This document shows positions 1-6,049 of a DNA stretch of 10,389 nt, piece by piece; the stretch's first letter is position 1; each line of letters opens with the position of its first letter. The stretch spans positions 1 through 10,389 of the forward strand of contig CADBTH010000022.1 in assembly GCA_902797495.1 (NCBI GenBank), given 5' to 3'. The position numbers were made by a program, and so were the translations under genes. The notes below the pieces were generated by a model, which did no database searches, was not told where the DNA came from, and was given only the letters and a program-made list of their open reading frames with translations. This DNA is from an uncultured Ruminococcus sp. Its GTDB lineage: Bacteria > Bacillota > Clostridia > Oscillospirales > CAG-272.

Positions 1-723
1 GACGTAGAGATCGACGAATACGGACTGAGACGTGTATTTGCATCCGATCTCCTCTCCGAGATCGAAAACCACTTTGTTCCTGACAGCTGTTCCGTCAAGA
101 TAGTTGGCGAGAAGCACCCATTTTTTCGCCTTGCCCATACCGAAAAGGTCCTGCTTCTTGTCAAACTTTATCTGATACGGCTTCTTCTCGTATCCCCAGG
201 TCGAGTATCCGCGCGTCTTCATTTCCGCCGCGGTCGGAGCGAGGTCGTATTTCTCGTTCTCCGCGCCGCTGATACCGACGGTGACGGGTATCTTGACGTC
301 GCGCGATCTGTGGATCTCGCCGAGCGTGTGTCCCGCGCCGACGTTTATATCCATCACGGGAAGCGATCCCTTCATTACCGTCAGCGTATATCCGTCGACC
401 TCGATCTTTGCGCCGGCGGTCCCGTGACACACGATCATGCCCTCTTCCGCGTCGTAAGAGACGAGGTCGTCGCCCGTCACCTCGTCGACGGGAAGCAAGG
501 TCCTGATGACCAGATCCTCATCGGGAAAAGTTTTCGGAAGGAAGGCGTACATCGAGCCGTCCCTCGAGGTGTAAATATTTATGTCGTTCTCAAGAGAAGG
601 ATTGTCCTCCGCAGTGACGACCATCTCGTGCCAGTCGTTTGCGGCAAATGTAAAAAATGAAAGAGTCCCTGTCAAAATAATGAAAGTCAGAATAATGCTT
701 GTGATTTTCGCTGCGGTTTTCAT
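1..723 (-). CDS. CotH kinase-family secreted protein, C-terminus beyond window
   Basis: The 241 visible residues start at the ATG at 721-723 and run off the left edge without a stop. Residues 1-28 form a signal peptide: a basic start (MKTAAK), a hydrophobic core and a probable cleavage site near TFA-AND, so the protein is exported. Residues about 30-160 are an extracellular region I do not recognise. From about 165 the CotH signature appears: RGYSTWGYEKKPYQIKF (171-187), then DLFGMGKAKKWVLLANYLD (192-210) and VRNKVVFDL. CotH proteins were named for a Bacillus spore-coat component and have an atypical protein-kinase fold; secreted relatives occur in many non-spore contexts. The catalytic part should lie beyond the window, so kinase activity cannot be judged. 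The usual RGNSTW motif reads RGYSTW here. A GGAG lies 11 nt before the ATG and a good promoter precedes it. The family call is firm; substrate and role are unknown. Confidence 0.88.
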   Translation of the reverse strand, partial: MKTAAKITSIILTFIILTGTLSFFTFAANDWHEMVVTAEDNPSLENDINIYTSRDGSMYAFLPKTFPDEDLVIRTLLPVDEVTGDDLVSYDAEEGMIVCHGTAGAKIEVDGYTLTVMKGSLPVMDINVGAGHTLGEIHRSRDVKIPVTVGISGAENEKYDLAPTAAEMKTRGYSTWGYEKKPYQIKFDKKQDLFGMGKAKKWVLLANYLDGTAVRNKVVFDLGEEIGCKYTSQSVFVDLYV

Positions 724-759
724 TGATCTTTCATCTCCGTTTCAGGTTTATACAGATAG

Positions 760-787
760 ATTCTAACATATAAAAATGAATAAACAA
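760..787 (-). promoter_or_regulatory. Predicted sigma-A promoter of the CotH-family gene
   Basis: On the minus strand a -35 TTGTTT (782-787) lies 16 nt from a -10 TAGAAT (760-765), and the -10 is preceded by TGT, giving the TGn extended form. Transcription would start near 753, leaving a leader of about 30 nt before the ATG at 723. It sits in an AT-rich gap just beyond the terminator of the upstream sialidase gene, which fits a separate transcription unit. Confidence 0.6.
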
Positions 788-810
788 TAAATTAATTCAA
801 TTTTTTACAA

Positions 811-836
811 AGAAAACCCCGCGCGTGAGCGCGGGG
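811..836 (-). terminator. Rho-independent terminator after the sialidase-like gene
   Basis: A perfect 8-bp GC stem (CCCCGCGC with GCGCGGGG, 817-824 and 829-836) closes a 4-nt loop. Read on the minus strand it is followed by TTTTCT (811-816). It lies 11 nt past the stop of the sialidase-like gene and separates it from the CotH-family gene. Confidence 0.9.
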
Positions 837-847
837 AATATACGCAT

Positions 848-1978
848 TTATTTCCTCTCTTCAAGTTTCCACTTCGTGTAGAGCACGCTCGTGTGACCCT
901 CGTTCGGAAGGCACTGATAGTAGACCGTGATCAGGCTTCCGTCGGGAAGTTCCGCGGTGCAGGGGTAACCGAGGTCGTACTGTCTGATGACCTTCTCGCT
1001 GTCGTTGAGGAGATAATCATCCTCCCACGTCTCGCCGAAGTCGTAGCTGACAGCCGCTCTCTGAGCTCTCTTGCCGGGGGTACGGCAGCAGTAGCTGAGT
1101 ATGAGCGCGCCGGACGAATGGAGAAGCAGATGAGGGGGCAGTCCGTCGACTCCCGTGCACTTCGGCTCGCTCCACGTCTTGCCGCCGTCTTCGGAATACG
1201 TCGTGTATACCGTGTTCTCGGGCTGTTCCGTTCTTCCGTGAACTCTGATAGCTCCGAGAAGGCGTCCGTCGGGAAGCTCTATGACGTGAGGCTCGTGCAT
1301 CTGCCACTGTTCGAGTCCCGCGGGCGGGATGATGTGTCCTTCCGCACACCAGGTCTTACCGCCGTCGCGGCTTCTGATGAGGAAGATCGTTCCCGCGGCG
1401 TAGCCCATGGGAGGCCTCCAGTTGTTGCCGAGGTATATGATCGATCCGTCGCGGCAAACGGTCGCGCCGTGAGGGGACGTGACTTCAACTTTGATCGGTT
1501 CGCTCCACGATACTCCGTAGTCGTCGGAGAGCATCACGAAGGAATCGCATCCGCGATCGACTTCCTCGGGAGGAAGCAGTTTCAGCATATTCACGTATCC
1601 GCGTGCGAGCTCGCGGTCCTGCGGGCCGACCCAGTCGTAGCTGAGGAAGCCTGCGTAGTAGTCTGTCGTCGTTTCCGAGAACCACGTCACCATCATTTTT
1701 CCGTCTCCGAGGTACGTGATGCCGGTATCGCGGTCGTCGAATTTAGAGTCGTTGAGGACGATGGACGGAGTCCAGGTCTTTCCCTGATTGAAGCTGACCC
1801 ACATACAGTTCTTACCGCAGGGGCAGACGTGGGAAAGTCTCATGGACGACGCGACGGCGTAAAGCACTCCGCGGTCGTCTATGCATACGGACGGCCATCC
1901 GTTGTATCTGCAGGACGCGGTCTCGGGATATCTGTGAACTGTCCCGATCTCAGCATTTGCGGGGATGATTTCTCTCAT
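848..1978 (-). CDS. Sialidase-superfamily BNR/Asp-box repeat protein, apparently cytoplasmic
   Basis: This 376-residue protein is a six-bladed propeller candidate of the sialidase/neuraminidase superfamily. Five Asp boxes (S-x-D/N-x-G-x-T/S-W) are visible: SFNQGKTW 62-69, SDDYGVSW 151-158, SRDGGKTW 203-210, SEDGGKTW 262-269 and SYDFGETW 311-318. The segment CRYNGWPSV (23-31) sits where sialidases carry the first arginine, HEPHVIELPDGRLLGAIR (228-245) resembles the region with the catalytic glutamate and second arginine, and GYPCTAELPDGSLITVYY (337-354) resembles the region around the tyrosine nucleophile; these assignments are by pattern only. There is no signal peptide or membrane segment, so it should act in the cytoplasm, unlike most secreted sialidases. 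A Cys cluster (C52, C54, C58) could bind metal. AAAGGAG lies 7 nt before the ATG. It follows a small membrane-protein gene by 32 nt, probably in one operon. It may hydrolyse an imported sialoside or be a non-sialidase relative. Confidence 0.8.
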   Translation of the reverse strand: MREIIPANAEIGTVHRYPETASCRYNGWPSVCIDDRGVLYAVASSMRLSHVCPCGKNCMWVSFNQGKTWTPSIVLNDSKFDDRDTGITYLGDGKMMVTWFSETTTDYYAGFLSYDWVGPQDRELARGYVNMLKLLPPEEVDRGCDSFVMLSDDYGVSWSEPIKVEVTSPHGATVCRDGSIIYLGNNWRPPMGYAAGTIFLIRSRDGGKTWCAEGHIIPPAGLEQWQMHEPHVIELPDGRLLGAIRVHGRTEQPENTVYTTYSEDGGKTWSEPKCTGVDGLPPHLLLHSSGALILSYCCRTPGKRAQRAAVSYDFGETWEDDYLLNDSEKVIRQYDLGYPCTAELPDGSLITVYYQCLPNEGHTSVLYTKWKLEERK

Positions 1979-2010
1979 GTGTATTCTCCTTTGAGGTTAT
2001 GATTTTCTGT

Positions 2011-2364
2011 TTATCCCGCCGCTTCGCTCACGGCGATATACATGATCGCGATAAAGATCGCAACGTTGACTACGATAAGAAGCAGGAAGAAAAATGCTCC
2101 CGAATGTCTCGCTCTCATTGCGCGGACTACCGAGACCGTCGCGGCGACGCTGAGAAAGATCAGCGCGGCGGCGGTGAGAAATACCGCGGGGTCCGAAACG
2201 AACGAGGATATGACCTCTCCGAGCCTGCCGGAGTTCGCGTATCCTTTGTACATATCGCCGTACCGTGAAACTGTATAGTCCCACAGCAGGACCGACGCGA
2301 TGACAGTAACGAGGGTAAGCACCGGTATCGCGAACCTGTAAACGGCGCGATTCTTCGGTCTCAT
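2011..2364 (-). CDS. Small three-helix membrane protein of unknown function
   Basis: I do not recognise this 117-residue protein. It has three hydrophobic segments at about 11-29, 60-80 and 90-112, with a basic N-terminus (MRPKNRAVYR) and a basic stretch between helices two and three (RAMRARH), which by the positive-inside rule would place that loop in the cytoplasm. The start is set at the ATG at 2362-2364, because AGAGGTG (2371-2377) is a ribosome binding site 6 nt upstream; a GTG at 2371-2373 in the same frame overlaps that site and is an unlikely start. A near-consensus promoter lies directly upstream. The sialidase-like gene begins 32 nt downstream, so the two are probably co-transcribed and this protein may partner it, but nothing in the sequence proves a functional link. 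Confidence 0.72.
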   Translation of the reverse strand: MRPKNRAVYRFAIPVLTLVTVIASVLLWDYTVSRYGDMYKGYANSGRLGEVISSFVSDPAVFLTAAALIFLSVAATVSVVRAMRARHSGAFFFLLLIVVNVAIFIAIMYIAVSEAAG

Positions 2365-2370
2365 CTGAAA

Positions 2371-2377
2371 CACCTCT
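2371..2377 (-). promoter_or_regulatory. Ribosome binding site that fixes the start of the small membrane protein
   Basis: AGAGGTG on the minus strand lies 6 nt before the ATG at 2362-2364. An in-frame GTG inside this motif could be taken as the start, but it would lack any binding site of its own, so the ATG is preferred. Confidence 0.65.
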
Positions 2378-2397
2378 TTTTTTACATCATTTTGTTA

Positions 2398-2426
2398 AGT
2401 ATACCATACGCGGTCGCCGTTGTCAA
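2398..2426 (-). promoter_or_regulatory. Strong sigma-A promoter of the membrane protein/sialidase operon
   Basis: On the minus strand TTGACA (2421-2426, perfect -35) is spaced 17 nt from TATACT (2398-2403), with TGG immediately before the -10 as an extended element. The start would be near 2391 with a leader of about 26 nt. The -35 box contains the TGA stop codon of the fumarase beta gene (2423-2425), so promoter and preceding gene share bases. No terminator lies between the two transcription units. Confidence 0.85.
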
Positions 2427-2959
2427 CTTTCGCGGCTTTCGTATACGTCGCATCCTTCCGAGTCGAGCGCGACGATACACGGAAAATCTTTTACTTTTAT
2501 CCGCCTTATCGCTTCCGCTCCGAGGTCTTCGTAGCAGACGACCTGTGAGCCTGTTATCCGTTCGGACAGCAGCGCGCCGGCTCCTCCTACCGCGACGAGG
2601 TACACGGCTCCGTGTTCTTTTGCCGATCTCTTTACCTCCTCGCTCCTTCTGCCTTTGCCGATCATAACGGAAAGACCGCGTTCGAGCAGTGCGGGAGTGT
2701 ACTTGTCCATCCTCGACGAGGTCGTCGGACCCGCAGAGCCGATGGCTCTTCCCTCCCTCGCGGGGGACGGGCCCATATAGTAGACCGTCTCGTTTTCGAG
2801 GTCTATCGGAAGAGGTCTTCCTTCGCAGATCAGTTCGTAAAGTCTTTTGTGAGCGGCGTCGCGGGCGACGTACATCTCGCCCGTGATATAAACCGTGTCG
2901 CCCGTTCTGAGACTCGCCGCAGTTTCGCGGTCCATAGGTATCGTTATCCGTCTTTCCAT
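2423..2959 (-). CDS. fumB: Class I fumarate hydratase, beta subunit
   Basis: This 178-residue protein is the C-terminal (beta) half of the two-subunit, [4Fe-4S]-dependent fumarase/tartrate dehydratase family. It joins the alpha subunit to hydrate fumarate reversibly to L-malate in the cytoplasm. Visible family motifs are VARDAAHKRL (31-40), VYYMGPSPA (59-67), GPTTSSRMDKYTP (77-89), the GKG turn (101-103), the GGAGAL loop (125-130) and FPCIVALDSEGCDVY (159-173), which resembles the usual FPAIV-D--G-D-Y ending. Length agrees with stand-alone beta subunits of about 180-200 residues. It begins 9 nt after the alpha-subunit stop with GAGGTGA as binding site, so the two are made together. The symbol means beta subunit and is not the E. 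coli single-chain FumB. Tartrate dehydratase beta is the alternative; the malic enzyme neighbour favours fumarase. Confidence 0.88.
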   Translation of the reverse strand: MERRITIPMDRETAASLRTGDTVYITGEMYVARDAAHKRLYELICEGRPLPIDLENETVYYMGPSPAREGRAIGSAGPTTSSRMDKYTPALLERGLSVMIGKGRRSEEVKRSAKEHGAVYLVAVGGAGALLSERITGSQVVCYEDLGAEAIRRIKVKDFPCIVALDSEGCDVYESRES

Positions 2960-2968
2960 CCCGTCACC

Positions 2969-3811
2969 TCACAGAGTCACGCTTATATGGCGGTCGACGT
3001 GGCAGCAGATATTAACGGCGCACGGCATTCCGGCGATATGAGTCGGAAAAGTCTCGATATTCACGGCGAGAGCCGTGACCGCTCCGCCGAGCCCCGCGGG
3101 GCCGATGCCGAGCGAGTTCACTTCGTCAAGTATCCTCTTTTCGAGCCGCGCGATATGCTCCTTGTCCGAGCTTTCGCCCACCGGTCTTGTCAGCGCGCGC
3201 TTCGCCATCAGCGCGGAGTACTCGAAGTCCCCTCCGAGACCGACTCCGACGACTACCGGCGGGCAGGCGTTTGGCCCCGCCGCGCGGACCGCCTCGACGA
3301 CGGCGCGCACGACTCCCTCTTCACCGTCGGAGGGTTTGAGCATATAAAGTCTGCTCATGTTCTCGCTTCCGAATCCCTTCGGCGCGAGAGTTATCTTCAC
3401 CCGGTCTCCGGGCACTATCCTCGTGTGTATCACGGCGGGGGTGTTGTCGCCCGTGTTGACCCGCTCGAGAGGATCGGCGACGACCGATTTTCTGAGATAC
3501 CCGTCGCGATAACCGCGCGAGACTCCCTCGTTTACGGCGTCTTCAACGTAACCGCCGACGAGTGATACCTCCTGTCCGATCTCGAGGAAGACGACCGCCA
3601 TGCCAGTGTCCTGGCAGATCGGTATCCGCTTCTCCTTCGCGACGTCGAGGTTTTCTTCAAGCATGGAAAGAACGCTTCGCCCCGTCTCCGAGGTCTCGCG
3701 CTCCGCCGCGCGGCGCAAAGCCGACGACACGTCGTCCGACAACTCGTGGTTTATCCGCTCGCACATTTCGGCTACCGCGCCGGCGATCTTTGATACGTCA
3801 AATTCTCTCAT
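2969..3811 (-). CDS. fumA: Class I fumarate hydratase, alpha subunit (Fe-S hydro-lyase)
   Basis: This 280-residue protein carries the iron-sulfur half of two-subunit class I fumarase. The three expected cluster ligands are visible: C66 in ICQDTGMAVVF, C183 in GPNACPPVVVGVGLGG, and C270 in NICCHVDRH, where the cysteine directly before His is the likely ligand. The active-site segment LAPKGFGSENMSRL (142-155) is intact, as is GIGPAGLGGAVTALAV (235-250). The cluster makes such enzymes oxygen-sensitive, which fits an anaerobe. The ATG lies one base after the malic enzyme TGA (TGATATG) and has only a weak, distant GGAG, so translation is probably coupled to malic enzyme. The beta subunit follows 9 nt later. 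L-tartrate dehydratase alpha is the main alternative and cannot be excluded from sequence alone. Confidence 0.9.
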   Translation of the reverse strand: MREFDVSKIAGAVAEMCERINHELSDDVSSALRRAAERETSETGRSVLSMLEENLDVAKEKRIPICQDTGMAVVFLEIGQEVSLVGGYVEDAVNEGVSRGYRDGYLRKSVVADPLERVNTGDNTPAVIHTRIVPGDRVKITLAPKGFGSENMSRLYMLKPSDGEEGVVRAVVEAVRAAGPNACPPVVVGVGLGGDFEYSALMAKRALTRPVGESSDKEHIARLEKRILDEVNSLGIGPAGLGGAVTALAVNIETFPTHIAGMPCAVNICCHVDRHISVTL

Positions 3812-3812
3812 A

Positions 3813-4982
3813 TCAGTCGCAGACTCCGCTGTCCTTTGCCGCGCGTGCGACCGCCTTCGCCACCGCCGCGAAAGCTTCCTTGTTGAAAGCGTCCGGAATG
3901 ACGACTCCGGAGGCGATCTCTTCGTCCGAAACGGACGACGATATCGCGTACGCCGCGGCGAGCTTCATCTCTTCGTTTATATCTCTCGCCCTCACGTCGA
4001 ACGCGCCGCGGAATATACCCGGGAAAGCGAGAACGTTGTTAATCTGATTCGGGAAATCGCTTCTTCCCGTTCCGACGACGGCGGCGCCCGCCGCCGCGGC
4101 GAGGTCTGGCACGATCTCAGGGGTCGGGTTCGCCATCGCGAAGATTATCGGGTCGCAAGCCATACTTCTCACCATCTCTTCGGTAACGACTCCGGGGGCG
4201 GAGACTCCGACGAACACGTCCGCGCCGACCATAGCGTCGGCGAGAGTTCCGCGCACTCCGCTCTTGTTCGTGATCTTCGCCATCTCTTCCTTAACGGGAT
4301 TCAGCCCCTCTCTTCCTGCACAGATCACGCCGCTTCTGTCGCACAGAACGACGTCGCCCATGCCGAATTTCACGAGAAGCTTCGCTATCGCGATACCGGC
4401 GGCTCCCGAGCCGTTGATGACGACGCGGCAGTCCGACTTGTTTTTGCCCGTCTTTTTGAGGGCGTTTATCAGTCCGGAGAGAACGACCACAGCCGTTCCG
4501 TGCTGATCGTCGTGGAAGACCGGTATCTCGAGGCGCTCCTTAAGTCTCTTTTCTATCTCGAAACAGCGCGGAGCGGAGATGTCCTCGAGGTTGATGCCTC
4601 CGAAACTGCCCGCGATGTTGCAGACCGTCTCCACTATCGTGTCGACGTCCTTCGATCTTATGCAGATCGGCACCGCGTCTACGTCGCCGAACGCCTTGAA
4701 GAGAACGCATTTTCCCTCCATGACAGGCATTCCCGCCTCGGGCCCGATGTCACCGAGGCCGAGCACCGCCGTGCCGTCCGTGACTACCGCGACCGTGTTC
4801 CATCTGCCCGTCAGTTCAAAGCTCTTCGACACGTCCTTCTGTATCTCGAGACAAGGCTCCGCGACTCCCGGCGTGTAGAGCACGGAGAGCGCGTGACGGT
4901 CCGTGACAGGCGCTTTGAGCGCGGTCGCTATCTTTCCTTTCAGTCTGTAATGCTCGGCGAGCGATTCCTGCCTTATATCCAT
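3813..4982 (-). CDS. Malic enzyme, oxaloacetate-decarboxylating malate dehydrogenase NAD(P)+
   Basis: This 389-residue cytoplasmic enzyme converts L-malate and NAD(P)+ to pyruvate, CO2 and NAD(P)H. It is the short bacterial form without a phosphotransacetylase-like C-terminal domain. The catalytic tyrosine is Y36 in LYTPGVAEPC (35-44), and the catalytic lysine is probably K91 in GMPVMEGKCVLFKAF. Metal ligands lie in INLEDISAPRCF (130-141) and VFHDDQHGTAVV (155-166). The Rossmann motif GSGAAGIA (191-198) is followed by LCDRSG (213-218); an acidic residue there often goes with NAD preference, but I cannot assign the cofactor. FAMANPTPEI (281-290) and GRSDFPNQINNVLAFPG (306-322) are also typical. 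The ATG has AAGGA about 9 nt upstream and a good promoter at 5023-5051. It leads an operon with the fumarase genes, giving a fumarate-malate-pyruvate route, possibly used for NAD(P)H supply or for growth on dicarboxylates. Confidence 0.93.
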   Translation of the reverse strand: MDIRQESLAEHYRLKGKIATALKAPVTDRHALSVLYTPGVAEPCLEIQKDVSKSFELTGRWNTVAVVTDGTAVLGLGDIGPEAGMPVMEGKCVLFKAFGDVDAVPICIRSKDVDTIVETVCNIAGSFGGINLEDISAPRCFEIEKRLKERLEIPVFHDDQHGTAVVVLSGLINALKKTGKNKSDCRVVINGSGAAGIAIAKLLVKFGMGDVVLCDRSGVICAGREGLNPVKEEMAKITNKSGVRGTLADAMVGADVFVGVSAPGVVTEEMVRSMACDPIIFAMANPTPEIVPDLAAAAGAAVVGTGRSDFPNQINNVLAFPGIFRGAFDVRARDINEEMKLAAAYAISSSVSDEEIASGVVIPDAFNKEAFAAVAKAVARAAKDSGVCD

Positions 4983-5022
4983 ATCACGTCATCCTTCTTT
5001 TATCCGTTTTTTATCGTTTATT

Positions 5023-5051
5023 ATTTTATCATATATAATCCGAATAATCAA
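5023..5051 (-). promoter_or_regulatory. Predicted sigma-A promoter of the malic enzyme-fumarase operon
   Basis: On the minus strand a -35 TTGATT (5046-5051) is 17 nt from a -10 TAAAAT (5023-5028), preceded by TGA as an extended -10. The start would be near 5016, leaving about 33 nt of leader. The promoter begins 11 nt past the U-tract of the terminator of the upstream kinase gene, which makes the operon an independent unit. Confidence 0.75.
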
Positions 5052-5061
5052 GATTATATAT

Positions 5062-5088
5062 AAAAAACCCGCGCCTTTTCGGCGCGGG
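5062..5088 (-). terminator. Rho-independent terminator after the pyridoxal kinase gene
   Basis: A perfect 8-bp stem (5068-5075 with 5081-5088, CCCGCGCC/GGCGCGGG) closes a 5-nt loop and, read on the minus strand, is followed by six Ts (5062-5067). It begins 7 nt after the kinase stop codon. Confidence 0.92.
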
Positions 5089-5094
5089 AAAGGG

Positions 5095-5937
5095 TTATTT
5101 TACAAGGTCTGTCAGATCGGAAAGGAGCGGCTCGAACTTTACGCCGTACCAGTGGCTCTCGTCTCCCGACGTATACTTGATGCAGTGGAGCGTGTAGTCC
5201 GCGGCGATCTTTGCGGCGTCGTATGCGCTCATACCGCGCGCGTACATGCCCGCGAACGCGGAGGCGAAGACGTCTCCGGTGCCGTGGCATCCCTTCGGCA
5301 TTTTCTCGTGTCTGTAATACTTCGTCTCACCGTTCTCGAAAACGGCGACTCCGGTCGTTTCGTCGTCGTAGCTGACTCCGGTCAGAACTACTTTTCCCGC
5401 TCCCGCTTCGTGAAGCTTTGCGATGAGACCGTTCACGTACTCTTCATCATACCGCTCTTTGTACTCCGTTCCCGTGAGGAAGCACGCCTCGGTGATGTTC
5501 GGCAGAACAACGTCCGCGTCGGAGGTCAGCTTTTTCATCTCGTCCGCAAACGCGAGGTCGAACGCGGGGTAGAGCTTGCCGTTGTCCGCCATCGCCGGGT
5601 CAACTATGCGCACTCCGCCCTCTTTAAGCAGTTCGGCGAAGATACGCTTGACGTAAGCTATCTGCTCCGCGCTTCCGAGGTAGCCCGTGTAAACAGCGTC
5701 GAACTGTATTCCTTCCTTTTTCCAATGATCGATGATCGCGGGCATATCGGACGTCAGGTCGCGGCATGTGAAGCCCGTGAAGCCCGCCGTGTGAGTCGAG
5801 AGCACCGCGGAAGGCAGGACCGCGGTCTCAACGCCGCACGCGGAAAGAATGGGGAGGGCGACAGTCAGCGAGCACTGACCTACGCACGATATGTCCTGCA
5901 CCGTCAGTATCCTTTTGTAATCGTTTTTCATTTTCAT
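5095..5937 (-). CDS. Pyridoxal/pyridoxamine kinase, PdxY/PdxK type
   Basis: This 280-residue ribokinase-fold protein probably phosphorylates pyridoxal, pyridoxine or pyridoxamine with ATP in the vitamin B6 salvage pathway. The N-terminal VQDISCVGQCSLTVALPIL (13-31) and LPSAVLSTHTAGF (41-53) are characteristic of bacterial pyridoxamine kinases. VDPAMADNGKLY (112-123), the VLPNITEACFLTG nucleotide-side loop (144-156) and GCHGTGDVFASAFAG (216-230) follow; the anion-hole motif GTGD ends in the probable catalytic base D222. Length is normal and nothing essential looks missing. Two starts are possible: ATG at 5935-5937, only 3 nt from GAAGG, or ATG at 5929-5931, 9 nt from it and perhaps better. The gene is divergent from a MocR regulator, the arrangement expected for PLP-responsive control. 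It ends in a terminator of its own, so it is monocistronic. The exact vitamer preference is not readable from sequence. Confidence 0.9.
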   Translation of the reverse strand: MKMKNDYKRILTVQDISCVGQCSLTVALPILSACGVETAVLPSAVLSTHTAGFTGFTCRDLTSDMPAIIDHWKKEGIQFDAVYTGYLGSAEQIAYVKRIFAELLKEGGVRIVDPAMADNGKLYPAFDLAFADEMKKLTSDADVVLPNITEACFLTGTEYKERYDEEYVNGLIAKLHEAGAGKVVLTGVSYDDETTGVAVFENGETKYYRHEKMPKGCHGTGDVFASAFAGMYARGMSAYDAAKIAADYTLHCIKYTSGDESHWYGVKFEPLLSDLTDLVK

Positions 5938-5957
5938 ACACCTTCTTCAAAAAACTG

Positions 5958-5986
5958 TTGATTTATTACGCAAACTATTGTACAAT
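5958..5986 (+). promoter_or_regulatory. Predicted sigma-A promoter of the MocR regulator gene
   Basis: TTGATT (5958-5963) is 17 nt from TACAAT (5981-5986), so transcription would start near 5993 and leave about 57 nt of leader before the ATG at 6050. The -10 forms half of a perfect 10-bp palindrome ATTGTACAAT (5977-5986), so the same bases also read as TACAAT on the minus strand, toward the kinase gene; a matching minus-strand -35 is not evident. The kinase promoter itself is not clear to me. Confidence 0.6.
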
Positions 5987-6004
5987 AATTTTGGATATAA
6001 AAAA

Positions 6005-6036
6005 ATAACCAGTTTTGATATTTTTAATAATACCAG
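6005..6036 (+). promoter_or_regulatory. Candidate MocR operator: ACCAG direct repeats in the leader
   Basis: ATAACCAG (6005-6012) and ATACCAG (6030-6036) are direct repeats whose ACCAG cores are 24 nt apart, between the predicted start of the mocR transcript and its ribosome binding site. As I recall, the MocR protein GabR of Bacillus subtilis binds direct repeats containing ATACCA with a longer spacing. Binding here would fit autorepression. This is pattern-based and only moderately supported. Confidence 0.35.
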
Positions 6037-6040
6037 ATTC

Positions 6041-6045
6041 GGAGG
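6041..6045 (+). promoter_or_regulatory. Ribosome binding site that fixes the mocR start
   Basis: GGAGG lies 4 nt before the ATG at 6050. The frame is open upstream to an ATG at 5978, but that codon has no binding site, falls inside the promoter spacer, and would add 24 residues unlike the family. Confidence 0.85.
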
Positions 6046-6049
6046 CGTT

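Noticed and set aside
724..738. Five-codon reading frame (ATG AAA GAT CAA TGA) just before the CotH-family ATG, as a leader peptide.
   Set aside because: It is too short and its ATG overlaps the only GGAG; chance is the simplest explanation.
2365..2373. GTG start for the small membrane protein, giving three more residues.
   Set aside because: The GTG overlaps the AGAGGTG binding site that serves the ATG at 2362-2364.
3600..5063. A 487-codon open frame on the plus strand opposite malic enzyme and part of fumarase alpha, and similar long plus-strand frames at 893-2002, 2612-3565, 5152-5961 and 7298-8188.
   Set aside because: They are low-complexity, Arg/Asp-rich translations antisense to genes with clear family motifs, without convincing ribosome binding sites. 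They arise from GC-biased codon use on the real strand.
5938..5976. A definite promoter for the pyridoxal kinase gene on the minus strand.
   Set aside because: Possible -10 boxes exist (the shared TACAAT palindrome, or an AT-rich TAATAA nearer the gene), but none has a good -35 at proper spacing, so I did not list one.
5978..6049. Upstream ATG at 5978 as the mocR start, adding 24 residues.
   Set aside because: It lies within the predicted promoter, has no ribosome binding site, and the added residues do not match the family; GGAGG sits 4 nt before the ATG at 6050.
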